This document shows, piece after piece, positions 1-7,924 of a DNA stretch of 64,000 bases (position 1 is its first letter; each line of letters starts with the position of its first letter). Under the pieces are notes generated by a model that had not been told where the DNA came from, did not search any database, and saw only the letters and a list, made by a program, of their open reading frames with translations. A program made the position numbers and the translations under genes. Source of the stretch: Lachnospiraceae bacterium (GTDB taxonomy: Bacteria; Bacillota; Clostridia; Lachnospirales; Lachnospiraceae); NCBI GenBank assembly GCA_014799465.1, contig JAAVHZ010000014.1, forward strand, positions 82,492-146,491, read 5' to 3'.

Positions 1-75
1 AACCAGCTTCTCTAACTGCCTATTAAAGACCGTTTCAATCATCCGCTCTTATGCAACATTCACTACTCCATCACT

Positions 76-969
76 TCATACTGTTCCCGCATATGTATAA
101 ATATTGGAGAATGATAGATCAATATTCAACGTAACCCGCACACCGATATTATAATAATTTACATCCAAGCCATCACTAACAACGAAACCATCATAGCAAA
201 CACCGGCTGCTTCACTACCACTGCTGCCCGGTGAGCGAAGCCACCACCAGCAGTTGCTTTCATACTTTGTTGATGTATCACTATATACTCCTATTGCTTT
301 GGCATAATCACTGCTCTTACACATTCTTGCCTCATCACATATGGCTTCATCTGATACAAAACCATAAGTTACTGCATTATTCGTATATACTTCTAACTCC
401 GATAGCAGAAACAATTTATCCGTGGTGTTATTTCCACCTTCAGTATCCCAATACAAATTATTACTATTTACTATATTGGTATCTTCTATTGCTAATTTTT
501 CCTCTAGAGTAAATGCACTGTCAATAAAGTTACTTCTACTGTAGCTTATGCCTTCCTGATTCACATCAGAATTATATCCGTTAAGCCAACTTCTTATCGT
601 ACTGGTCTCCCATGTTGTATCTTTATACTCTGTATTATATTCTATGCCATCTAATACAATATCAGACAACAGCATAGCACTATTGTTATCAGTTTTTAAC
701 ACTCTCCATTTAACGGGCTCATATCTGAAATAATGGTATGTTGTATCATCTTCCCAGTCATAATAGCCGCTTTCTCCGCTTGTAGCATATGTTGCATTGC
801 CCTTTAATATCCTGCGGTACTTTATGCCATTAATGACAACATCACCATTTCCATCCCATCCTTCCACACTCAATAAGACAGTATACTCACTGTCTATACT
901 TTTTACCTCTGTCTGCGGATAACTTCCAAAATACACACTATCAAATTGTAATTTTCTCATTTTAATCAC
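76..969 (-). CDS. DUF6273 domain protein
   Basis: Protein of about 297 residues with the hallmarks of DUF6273: an N-terminal VYFGSYPQTEV segment, a central KWRVL segment, and a C-terminal WWWLRSPG block followed by a GVRVTLNI end. This domain is frequent in secreted or surface-related proteins of gut Clostridia, but its function is unknown. No signal peptide or membrane helix is visible, so this copy looks cytoplasmic. An upstream ATG at 1032 is in frame, but the only good ribosome site (GGAGGTG at 981-987) lies inside that longer reading frame, 11 nt before a GTG at 969. GTG 969 or ATG 960 is therefore the likelier start. It is the last gene on this side of the window and no partner gene is visible. 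Confidence 0.75.
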   Translation of the reverse strand: MIKMRKLQFDSVYFGSYPQTEVKSIDSEYTVLLSVEGWDGNGDVVINGIKYRRILKGNATYATSGESGYYDWEDDTTYHYFRYEPVKWRVLKTDNNSAMLLSDIVLDGIEYNTEYKDTTWETSTIRSWLNGYNSDVNQEGISYSRSNFIDSAFTLEEKLAIEDTNIVNSNNLYWDTEGGNNTTDKLFLLSELEVYTNNAVTYGFVSDEAICDEARMCKSSDYAKAIGVYSDTSTKYESNCWWWLRSPGSSGSEAAGVCYDGFVVSDGLDVNYYNIGVRVTLNIDLSFSNIYTYAGTV

Positions 970-1342
970 TATACACTTTTCACCTCCTGCAACTTTGAGC
1001 CGTATGCAAAAATTTGTGTGTAAAAAATTCATTTTTCACACTAATCCTTTCTGTTAAATTAAAGTCTGCCCTGACAGTTTATATACATGGCTATTATATT
1101 GTAATTATATAATAAACTGATTCTAATTTACAGTACTTAAGCTATTCAGGCCATAAATGGTGTTATTTCAGTTATGACTGCATTTTCTTTTACATTATCA
1201 ACTTTAACATTACCGGCACTATATTTAAATCAAAACAAAATGCATCCGGATTTCATTTTCCGAATGCTCTGCTTATAAAACTTTTTATTTCACAATAATA
1301 GTCAATATACATCTTACTTATATTTTTAGTTATGTAATAGTA
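970..1342. other. Intergenic region, no gene seen
   Basis: AT-rich spacer between the DUF6273 gene and the ATPase/nuclease pair. It holds the terminator of that pair (1231-1267) and presumably the promoter of the DUF6273 gene. TATAAT-like hexamers occur on the minus strand, but I could not assign a convincing -35/-10 combination. No start-plus-ribosome-site reading frame was found. Confidence 0.6.
1231..1267 (-). terminator. Terminator of ATPase/nuclease operon
   Basis: On the minus strand an 8-bp stem (arms 1260-1267 and 1242-1249, one G-U pair, 10-nt loop) is followed by an ATTTTGTTTTG tract. It lies 76 nt after the stop of the 200-residue protein at 1343. Confidence 0.6.
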
Positions 1343-1945
1343 CTATAAACTATATTCTGCCTCTCCACTTTCCTCATCTAGCCTGATTTTTATCAATTTA
1401 AAATTATTATATCCATCAAACACTATATTTGCACAACCGCTATTCCATTCCTGCTCTGTTTTTCTATCTGCTTTGTGTTGTTCATCTTCAGGATGTCTAT
1501 GCATTTCATATCTTATTTTAGCCGGATTAGATAAACCGGAAATGTTATCATTACGATACACAGAATACAGAACCGTTTTTTCTAAAGATAAAGAGATGCC
1601 CAAAACTCCCGCATAAGCCAAAGCATTTTGCATACCACCCAAAAACTGCAATTTACTATGTTCAAAATTCTTCCTGTTAATAGTTTTCTTAAACTCGAAA
1701 ATATGTGGCATCCATTGCCCATTCTTATATTCAAATAATACAAAATCCGGACAGTTGTTAAGTTTCAAAAATCCTAATACGTGCTTGTCTACTTTTTCAA
1801 ATAATATAGAATAATTCTTAACATGCACTTCTATCTTTGCATATCCTTCCGAAATACTTTCTTCCATAGTAAAACTATCCGATGCTTCTTTTACAAGATT
1901 ATGGTCAAATAATTCTAATCTTATCTTTGGCTTATCTATACTCAT
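1343..1945 (-). CDS. PD-(D/E)XK-like partner of AAA ATPase
   Basis: 200-residue protein of no family I can name. Its central part reads like a PD-(D/E)XK nuclease core: P66-D67 at the start of one strand, E84-F-K86 at the end of the next (HIFEFKKT), then a helix with a Gln (Q106, GGMQNALAY) where RecB-like nucleases carry QxxxY. There is no signal peptide or membrane segment. Its ATG overlaps the TGA stop of the upstream ATPase (ATGA at 1942-1945), so the two are probably translationally coupled and act together. Nuclease activity is inferred from motif spacing only. An alternative is a non-catalytic restriction-enzyme-like fold. Confidence 0.5.
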   Translation of the reverse strand: MSIDKPKIRLELFDHNLVKEASDSFTMEESISEGYAKIEVHVKNYSILFEKVDKHVLGFLKLNNCPDFVLFEYKNGQWMPHIFEFKKTINRKNFEHSKLQFLGGMQNALAYAGVLGISLSLEKTVLYSVYRNDNISGLSNPAKIRYEMHRHPEDEQHKADRKTEQEWNSGCANIVFDGYNNFKLIKIRLDEESGEAEYSL

Positions 1946-3297
1946 TCTTCCTCCATGTATCCTTCAATTTCATCAATTTCATCACTAAGCTGTTTTAAGG
2001 TATTATAAAATGTCATCATTTCAAACCCATAATCACTACAAGAAATATTTTCAATTTCTGTCTTGTTATCCGCTGTTGTGTTAAACTGATAAACCTTAAC
2101 TTGTTCTTCATTTATTAAATCAACATCTTCATAACCGGATATAGTAACATCTTCTTTTTTTTCTCTTACCTTTGACAATTTCAACATATTATTTATATGT
2201 TGAATTATCAAATCACTATGTGTAGTTACAAAAACAGGGACTCCATGATTTACCAATCGTATCACTAATTTTGCCATCTTCCATTGAAGTTCAGGGTGTA
2301 GTGAAATTTCTGGTTCCTCTATAAGCAACGTTTCTATATTACAATATTTAAAAAGCATCACAAGTGGAGTCAATTCTGTTACAACACCGGAAGACAAATA
2401 CATAGGTAAAGTTTTTTCCGAATCATCCGGCTGATAAAATATGTCATGGGATGGCAAATCCGATACACTGATTTTACCATGTAGCATTTCTCTCTGAATA
2501 AAATCAATAATATCCGCAAAGCCTTCCTCTTCATTTTCTACTGACATAGAACTCAATACATACAAAAAGTCGCCAACAGGCCGTGTTAATAGATTTTTTT
2601 CTTGAGATTGTATGTTAAATTTATCATGTATTGCCTGACCTACAATAGATTTATATGTTAGTAAAAATCCGGTTCTGGCAGTTGGCAAATACATTACATT
2701 TTCTCGAATACCATTTGAAAAATCATTTTGTAATAAAGTTTCAAGAATATGGCATATAAAACAACTTAATACTTCTTTATTGGATTTGTCCTGTAAATTG
2801 TACCCACTTGCCAAACGAGTGCTTCCATCTTCTTCATATGGAAAAATTATTAAATAATGTCCTTCAAACCAATCATAATCTACAAATAAGGGAAATCTGT
2901 TATCATCTTCAAAGTGAACAGATAATTTATCAATTGAAATTCTTTTATTAAATAGTTGCAAAACAAATTTATCTATATTGACCTCCAAAATACAATTCAA
3001 CAAATCCTCATATTTGTGCATTTCTTCCTCTGTAAGTTCAAAGCTTTGATTTGCCCCCACCTCTATCAGTCTTAATTTACTCTTCAAAATAGATTCACAT
3101 TCTGCATATTCTCTTGAATCTTTACAAAGATTATAATTATCATAATGCAGACGGATATTTAACAACCCATAAATCAATGTCATAATATAGCTCTTCCCAC
3201 TATTGTTATCACCTAAAAAAAGAGTCAGCGGTGCTACCTCTATATCTGCTTTTTTTATCTTACCAAAATTTTCTACATGGACACTCCATTTATTCAT
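1942..3297 (-). CDS. AAA family (SMC/OLD-like) ATPase
   Basis: 451-residue ABC-class ATPase of the AAA_15/AAA_21 type. The N-terminus WSVHVENFGKIKKADIEV is the usual opening strand of OLD/RecF-like ATPases. Walker A is GDNNSGKS (29-36), a signature-like LSSG is at 301-304, Walker B LLIEEPE at 324-330 and the H-loop THSD at 359-362. No TOPRIM domain follows, so it is not a full OLD nuclease. The effector would be the coupled 200-residue protein downstream. Many such ATPase-plus-nuclease pairs are phage-defence modules, and a toxin-antitoxin pair sits next to it, but defence is inference. GGAGG lies 6 nt before the ATG. Confidence 0.8.
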   Translation of the reverse strand: MNKWSVHVENFGKIKKADIEVAPLTLFLGDNNSGKSYIMTLIYGLLNIRLHYDNYNLCKDSREYAECESILKSKLRLIEVGANQSFELTEEEMHKYEDLLNCILEVNIDKFVLQLFNKRISIDKLSVHFEDDNRFPLFVDYDWFEGHYLIIFPYEEDGSTRLASGYNLQDKSNKEVLSCFICHILETLLQNDFSNGIRENVMYLPTARTGFLLTYKSIVGQAIHDKFNIQSQEKNLLTRPVGDFLYVLSSMSVENEEEGFADIIDFIQREMLHGKISVSDLPSHDIFYQPDDSEKTLPMYLSSGVVTELTPLVMLFKYCNIETLLIEEPEISLHPELQWKMAKLVIRLVNHGVPVFVTTHSDLIIQHINNMLKLSKVREKKEDVTISGYEDVDLINEEQVKVYQFNTTADNKTEIENISCSDYGFEMMTFYNTLKQLSDEIDEIEGYMEEE

Positions 3298-3383
3298 TAC
3301 CTACCTCCGTCAAATTCCACATGATTAATGATATTATACGTGATTTGGGTACAAATTACCATATACAATATATAACTTTCTTA

Positions 3384-3415
3384 TAAAAAGCAACCACCAT
3401 AACAACGATTGTTGC
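3384..3415 (-). terminator. Terminator after toxin-antitoxin operon
   Basis: Minus-strand hairpin spanning 3390-3415 (11 paired positions, one mismatch, TGTT loop) followed by TTTTTAT. It lies about 70 nt past the toxin stop codon. Confidence 0.55.
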
Positions 3416-3483
3416 AGCAATTATTTATAAAGTTAAGCTTATGAAATAGAAAAGAACCTGTCAAATGGCAGATTCCCAGGTAA

Positions 3484-3816
3484 TCAGATAATGGATATTC
3501 CTTGATGAAGTATGGCATTCCAATCGCTCTTTTGATAAAGAAAACGAACGATGATGACCATGTTTTTCCCATAATCAATGGTGTAGAAAGCCAGATAATT
3601 ATTTACAATAACAAATCGAAGACCCCATGATGACAGAACCGGGTCGTCCACAAGACAAAACTTTTCAGGAAAATCAGTGAGGCTGTAGATTTGCTTTTCG
3701 GCTTCATCTAAAAGAGCATCAGCAGCTTTTGGATTCTTTAGGATAAATTCAATGTGGTCTGCAGCATTTAATAAATCCCTCTGTGCGGCGTTTGTAATAT
3801 GGATATCATAGTTCAT
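3484..3816 (-). CDS. RelE/ParE family toxin
   Basis: 110-residue protein of the RelE/ParE superfamily: it opens with YDIHITNAAQRDL, has a helical ADHIEFIL segment and ends with the strand pattern LRFVIVNNYLAFYTID...IIVRFLYQ. In this family the toxin is a ribosome-dependent mRNase (RelE type) or a gyrase poison (ParE type); the sequence alone does not decide which. Its start overlaps the antitoxin stop by 4 nt (ATGA at 3813-3816), the normal antitoxin-first order. The final residues (WNAILHQGISII) are slightly longer than in the shortest relatives. The pair is probably autoregulated through the operator at 4089-4101. Confidence 0.85.
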   Translation of the reverse strand: MNYDIHITNAAQRDLLNAADHIEFILKNPKAADALLDEAEKQIYSLTDFPEKFCLVDDPVLSSWGLRFVIVNNYLAFYTIDYGKNMVIIVRFLYQKSDWNAILHQGISII

Positions 3817-4076
3817 CGTTTGCGGCGGCTCCTTATTTCGTTCATTGCTTCTGAAAATGGCTTTGTGCTGCCTGAAGCAACATCATCCAATCCCTCTTTT
3901 AACAGACCATATAATTCAAAGCGGCTTGTAAGTTCCTCGTAAGCCTCAATGCTCATTACGGCAAGATCACCTTTGCCATTCTTCGTAATGAATACCGGTT
4001 CAGAGTAATTATGACAAAACGTAGAAATTTCATTGTAATTATTTCTAAGTTCAGCACTTGATTTAATAGTTGGCAT
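3813..4076 (-). CDS. Phd/YefM family antitoxin
   Basis: 87-residue antitoxin of the Phd/YefM family. The N-terminal DNA-binding part reads SSAELRNNYNEIS...PVFITKNGKGDLAVMSIEAYEEL, a textbook YefM pattern, and the C-terminal third (residues 55-87) is the helical region that wraps the toxin. AAGGAGG precedes the ATG. It is the first gene of the pair and lies directly after a strong promoter with a palindromic operator, consistent with autorepression by the antitoxin or the toxin-antitoxin complex. Confidence 0.88.
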   Translation of the reverse strand: MPTIKSSAELRNNYNEISTFCHNYSEPVFITKNGKGDLAVMSIEAYEELTSRFELYGLLKEGLDDVASGSTKPFSEAMNEIRSRRKR

Positions 4077-4088
4077 AGTAGCACCTCC

Positions 4089-4131
4089 TTGTTAATAACA
4101 AAATTATACACAAATTTTACTATGAAGTCAA
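4089..4131 (-). promoter_or_regulatory. Promoter and operator of the toxin-antitoxin pair
   Basis: Minus strand: -35 TTGACT (4126-4131), 17-nt spacer, -10 TATAAT (4103-4108). A perfect 13-bp palindrome TTGTTATTAACAA (4089-4101) lies where transcription should start, just before the antitoxin ribosome site. This placement fits an operator for Phd/YefM autorepression. Confidence 0.75.
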
Positions 4132-4143
4132 TTGAAATGTTAT

Positions 4144-4184
4144 TAAAAAAAGCCGCCGCCATAGTCATAAACTACAGCAGCGAC
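4144..4184 (-). terminator. Terminator after metallophosphatase operon
   Basis: Minus strand: 14-bp stem (arms 4171-4184 and 4152-4165, four G-U pairs, 5-nt loop) followed by seven T. It closes the DUF4474-metallophosphatase transcript. Confidence 0.75.
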
Positions 4185-4240
4185 CTATATCTCTCTTACA
4201 TAAAGCAAAGGTAACAAATAAGATTTTATAACCACTCCAA

Positions 4241-5137
4241 CTACTCAATCCTGCTTCTGTCTATCACACTCCGCTTCACTGTCAGCACCCCATTATCACC
4301 AGCCTCCACACACCATTTTACCAAATATATATTTTTACCTTCCAGTTCAATCGCAGTAATACATCTGGGGTGCACAAGACTTCCACAGTTAAAATAAGTG
4401 CCGCCTTCTTCCGGAATTGATGGTCTGTGCGTATGACCTGCTATTACCTTTGTACCGCTGTACTCCGACCATCTTTCTACTTTGCCTTTTTTATCCCTTT
4501 TCTTGTAATTATTAACAGGCGGAACTGAAGGATTATTAACACCTAAATTTTCCAACGGCCGCCATATATACCGTACCATCCACCTGCTAAGTCTCCAGAA
4601 CGTGTCATTAATAACATCCCCCTGATGACCATGCACCAGTAATATTTCCGACTTACTATCCGTATCATATCTGCCTGTCATATCTATTACCAGTGACTCA
4701 TATACATTAATATCGCTAAGCAGTGGGATATTTTTTTTCACATTTTCGCAATAATAAGTCTCCAGATACTTTCTGCAGAACTTCTTTTTCCTTTTAACTA
4801 TATCGTGATTACCATACAGCATATAGTATCTTCCCTGTGCATAAAACATGGATAACAGCCAGAAAATATTGCTATACAGATTAATTATCTCATCATAATC
4901 CTTACATTCCCATAATTCGTCGCCATCACCCAGTTCAATATAGGTATAACCCATATTATAGTAATATTTTAGTGCACTGAATGTTATTTTTTCATTATTT
5001 GAAAAGTTATCATTATATCTGCCATCGGCCCTGTGGCAGTCACTCATTATAACAATTCTTCCTTTGTCTTTCATAGAGATTCGTGGTGCATTTTCATACA
5101 GGCTTTTCATCCTTTTGTCAAACCTGCTGCTAATCAT
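4241..5137 (-). CDS. Calcineurin-like metallophosphoesterase
   Basis: 298-residue metallophosphoesterase. The metal-site motifs appear in order: SDCHRAD (first D-x-H), GDGDELWE (GD-x-x-E), YGNHD, LLVHGHQGD and AGHTHRP. It resembles the UDP-2,3-diacylglucosamine pyrophosphatase (LpxH/YbbF) branch of phosphodiesterases. A Gram-positive anaerobe makes no lipid A, so the substrate is probably another nucleotide or phosphodiester and cannot be named. No signal peptide is visible. Its start lies inside the end of the upstream DUF4474 gene (8-nt overlap), with GAAGAGG as ribosome site, so the two form an operon. Confidence 0.8.
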   Translation of the reverse strand: MISSRFDKRMKSLYENAPRISMKDKGRIVIMSDCHRADGRYNDNFSNNEKITFSALKYYYNMGYTYIELGDGDELWECKDYDEIINLYSNIFWLLSMFYAQGRYYMLYGNHDIVKRKKKFCRKYLETYYCENVKKNIPLLSDINVYESLVIDMTGRYDTDSKSEILLVHGHQGDVINDTFWRLSRWMVRYIWRPLENLGVNNPSVPPVNNYKKRDKKGKVERWSEYSGTKVIAGHTHRPSIPEEGGTYFNCGSLVHPRCITAIELEGKNIYLVKWCVEAGDNGVLTVKRSVIDRSRIE

Positions 5138-6008
5138 TTATCCTCTTCCATATGCTTAACACTTTAAGGCACATCTTGTATACATGTGGTATTCTGATTC
5201 TTATATACCCGATTTTATCCAGAGTGCATCTGTATTTTTTTGTATACTTCCTGTACAGCCTGCAACTATGCTTATTGAGCATCATATTTATGTGTGCCAT
5301 CGGTCTGTGCCTGCTCTTTTGCCTTTTACTGAAAGGCACATCAAATCTTATACGGAGAATGTTATTATAATACATAAAATCTTGTTCATTATATCCCATT
5401 CTTATTAGTTCATTAACCACTGCCAGACACATTCTTGAATCATACAACTCCAAATCCACAACCATTATTAAATTTTTAGGTTTGCAGTACTCACCAAATT
5501 TAAATCCGGTAAGCCACCAATGCCTGTCATACCTCTGTACCAGAATTTTTCTGTTTTTTATCAGCGTCATACCCATGCCGATTTCCTCATCTTCAGAAAC
5601 ACATTTGTAATTTGTGCCGTCATCCGACACATACATGCCGACTTCCCCTCCTGCGGCAAGACCATACTGTCCTTTCCACAATTCAATCATCCAATGTCTA
5701 TCCTGGTAATCAAACTTTATGGGTTCTCTGTCAATTATCATATTAAAATATGATGCCATTTCATCATATGAATCCCTATATCCGTAATTTCTCTGCCATG
5801 CATCTTTTAACGAGTAAAATATATCTTTTTCGGAATCATATGCGAATCCCGAAGGATATAGTTCCTTATTAAACTGCCTTACCTGCCTGCATGAATTGTG
5901 CTGCGGTTTGTAATGCTTTCCTTTACATATCCGAACAATTTTCTTTATTAATGCACATAAAACGATTATTAATATTAATGCTATACAGCAAATTATTACA
6001 TATTTCAT
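5130..6008 (-). CDS. Membrane-anchored DUF4474 protein
   Basis: 292-residue protein with a strong N-terminal membrane helix (residues 3-24, YVIICCIALILIIVLCALIK) and a soluble part matching DUF4474: PSGFAYDSEKDIFYSLKDAWQRNYGY, then a conserved FDYQDRHWMIELWKGQYGLAAGGEVG block. DUF4474 proteins are common in Clostridia and have no known activity; the WxIELWKGQYG signature recalls lipocalin-like barrels but that is a guess. It is the first gene of an operon with the metallophosphatase and has AAAGGAAG as ribosome site. Confidence 0.8.
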   Translation of the reverse strand: MKYVIICCIALILIIVLCALIKKIVRICKGKHYKPQHNSCRQVRQFNKELYPSGFAYDSEKDIFYSLKDAWQRNYGYRDSYDEMASYFNMIIDREPIKFDYQDRHWMIELWKGQYGLAAGGEVGMYVSDDGTNYKCVSEDEEIGMGMTLIKNRKILVQRYDRHWWLTGFKFGEYCKPKNLIMVVDLELYDSRMCLAVVNELIRMGYNEQDFMYYNNILRIRFDVPFSKRQKSRHRPMAHINMMLNKHSCRLYRKYTKKYRCTLDKIGYIRIRIPHVYKMCLKVLSIWKRIND

Positions 6009-6019
6009 TATATCTTCCT

Positions 6020-6051
6020 TTCATATATTATGTTTCAATATAATATATGAA
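6020..6051. repeat. AT-rich inverted repeat
   Basis: Arms TTCATATATTAT (6020-6031) and its 12-nt complement (6040-6051) with an 8-nt centre, lying between the CMP-kinase-like gene and the DUF4474 gene. It has no T-tract on the minus side, so it may be a weak terminator or an mRNA end structure. Confidence 0.4.
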
Positions 6052-6086
6052 AAAAGAAAGTTCACTGTTCGCTTAAATCTTTACTT

Positions 6087-6716
6087 TTATTTCTTAATTA
6101 TGCCCTTTATAGTCAAATATGACTTTATAACTGCCACACAATTTTCAAGTGTCATTTCGTCAGTATTCAGACACAAATCATAATTTCTTGCATCACTCCA
6201 CTCTCTGCCTGTATTATACCTATAGTATTCAGCTCTATGTAAATCGGTCTTTTTTATAAACTGCTCAATCTCATATTCGCTGAGGCTTGACATGCTGCCC
6301 ACCGTCTTTGCACAATGCTCCATGGAAGCATGCACAAATACCCTGACTACATTCTTCTTATTACGGAGCACATAATCAGCAGATCTGCCTATTATTACAA
6401 ATGATTCCCTATCTGCCAGTTCTGTAATAACCCGTGCCTGATAATTAAACATATTTGCATTAGATACTGATTCATCTGCACCGTTTACAAACTGCTCTCC
6501 TCTATATACATTTTTTGCTACCTTAAATATTGTAGTTGCCTTAAGTTTTTCATCAGCCTGAGCAAAAAACTGTTCATTAATGCCACTTGCCTTTGATGCA
6601 AGCCGTAATATTTCCTTGTCATAATAATTGATACCTAGTTCTCCTGACAGCATTTTACCGATTGTGCGTCCTCCGCTTCCGTATCCTCTTCCTATTGTAA
6701 TAACATAATTATTCAT
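6087..6716 (-). CDS. Cytidylate kinase-like protein
   Basis: 209-residue P-loop protein of the cytidylate-kinase-like family (Cytidylate_kin2). The P-loop is degenerate in the way typical of the family (ITIGRGYGSGGRTIG), followed by LGINYYDKEILRLAS and a C-terminal DLCLNTDEMTLENCVAVIKSYL. True CMP kinase (Cmk) is a different protein, and the physiological substrate of this family is not established. AAGGAAGG precedes the ATG. It lies 21 nt downstream of the solute-binding lipoprotein and could be co-transcribed with it, although their functions are not obviously linked. Confidence 0.75.
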   Translation of the reverse strand: MNNYVITIGRGYGSGGRTIGKMLSGELGINYYDKEILRLASKASGINEQFFAQADEKLKATTIFKVAKNVYRGEQFVNGADESVSNANMFNYQARVITELADRESFVIIGRSADYVLRNKKNVVRVFVHASMEHCAKTVGSMSSLSEYEIEQFIKKTDLHRAEYYRYNTGREWSDARNYDLCLNTDEMTLENCVAVIKSYLTIKGIIKK

Positions 6717-6737
6717 ATCCTTCCTTCTTTCTATACT

Positions 6738-7841
6738 TTACTGCAGTGTAACAAATTCCATATCTCTGGTACTATTTCCATATTCATCAAATGATATACT
6801 GTTTCCGGTGACACCGTCAAAGTTTATTAAATTCATCGCACATATCTGAAGGTCTGAATCAGTATTTCCTGCTTCCTCTAATGCTTCCTTAACAGCATAA
6901 ACTGCATCATACCCACTTGCAGCATATACATCCATCTTCTGTTCGTACTTTTTATTATAATCATCTGCAAATTTTTTTGACTTGTCACCAAATGGTGATA
7001 AATAAGCGGCACTGATAATATTAATATATTCAACTTCTGACATTCCATACCAGCCTGAATCTCCTATAACCGATACACTCATACCGCTGTTGTTAATCTG
7101 CTTTAAAATCTTTTCTGCTATTTCTGCCTGTGCCGGAATAAATACTATGTCCGGCTTTTCTGCCTTTATATTGTTTATAATTGATGTTATCGGTTTTGTA
7201 ACATCAGAATATGTCTGCCTTGCAACAATATTACCGCCTTTATCTGAAAATTCTTTTATAAATGACTCTGCAATTTCTTTATCATCTTCTGAGTATAGAA
7301 CAGCCGCTTTTTTTGAATTCATCTGATAAAATGCATAATCTGCTATTTCTATTCCCTCTTTTATATCAGACATATTCATTCTAAAAGAACTATCGTATTT
7401 ACCACTGTCTGATGAACCGGAATACGGCATAATCATTAACATATTATCATCATTTGCTGATTTTTCTACCGATATGCATCCTTCATCCCATAATGGCCCG
7501 ATAACAGCCTGTGCCCCTTTATCTATCAGCGTATTATATGCATTTTTCGCCATATCAGCATTACTTTCATCATCTGCTACAATAAGTTCTAACGTATAAT
7601 CTCTGCCTCCAATTTTTACTCCGCCACTGCTGTTTATTTCGTCAACCGCCATTTTGGTTCCATTATACAGGCTTTTTCCAAAAGATGCATACTGACCGGA
7701 TTCAGACCAGAGCTCGCCTATTACAAATGTCTTTTTTATCTCTCCTGATGAAGCAGTTCTTCCACCTTTTGTACATCCCTGCATAAAAAAAGCTGCTGCC
7801 AGTACTGCTGATACCATAATCGGTAATAGTTTTCTTCTCAC
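6738..7841 (-). CDS. Branched-chain amino acid type solute-binding lipoprotein
   Basis: 367-residue extracellular receptor of the LivJ/Peripla_BP_6 type. It has a lipoprotein signal ending in FMQGC-T, then the family opening KTFVIGELWSESGQYASFGKSLYNGTKMAVDEIN and a C-terminal DGVTGNSISFDEYGNS motif. Ligands in this family are amino acids or small amides. The start is GTG at 7841: the only ribosome site (GGAGG, 7847-7851) sits 5 nt before it and inside the longer frame that begins at ATG 7853. No permease or ATPase genes are nearby, so it is an orphan receptor that must use a transporter encoded elsewhere or serve another sensing role. Confidence 0.85.
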   Translation of the reverse strand: MRRKLLPIMVSAVLAAAFFMQGCTKGGRTASSGEIKKTFVIGELWSESGQYASFGKSLYNGTKMAVDEINSSGGVKIGGRDYTLELIVADDESNADMAKNAYNTLIDKGAQAVIGPLWDEGCISVEKSANDDNMLMIMPYSGSSDSGKYDSSFRMNMSDIKEGIEIADYAFYQMNSKKAAVLYSEDDKEIAESFIKEFSDKGGNIVARQTYSDVTKPITSIINNIKAEKPDIVFIPAQAEIAEKILKQINNSGMSVSVIGDSGWYGMSEVEYINIISAAYLSPFGDKSKKFADDYNKKYEQKMDVYAASGYDAVYAVKEALEEAGNTDSDLQICAMNLINFDGVTGNSISFDEYGNSTRDMEFVTLQ

Positions 7842-7873
7842 AATAACCTCCATTTAAAATCATATATTCAGAT

Positions 7874-7909
7874 AAAGGGTGTATAACCATAAACATTAAT
7901 ACACCCTTT
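7874..7909. terminator. Hairpin after dapL
   Basis: 11-bp perfect stem (7874-7884 with 7899-7909) and a 14-nt loop between dapL and the lipoprotein gene. The minus-strand tail (ATCTGAATAT) is poor in T, so it may act as a weak terminator that also lets some transcription through. Confidence 0.5.
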
Positions 7910-7924
7910 AAATACTTTTTATAT

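Noticed and set aside
1146..1229. Open minus-strand stretch coding a plausible-looking peptide ending ITEITPFMA
   Set aside because: No usable start codon or ribosome site, a stop directly before it, and it lies after the terminator of the ATPase operon.
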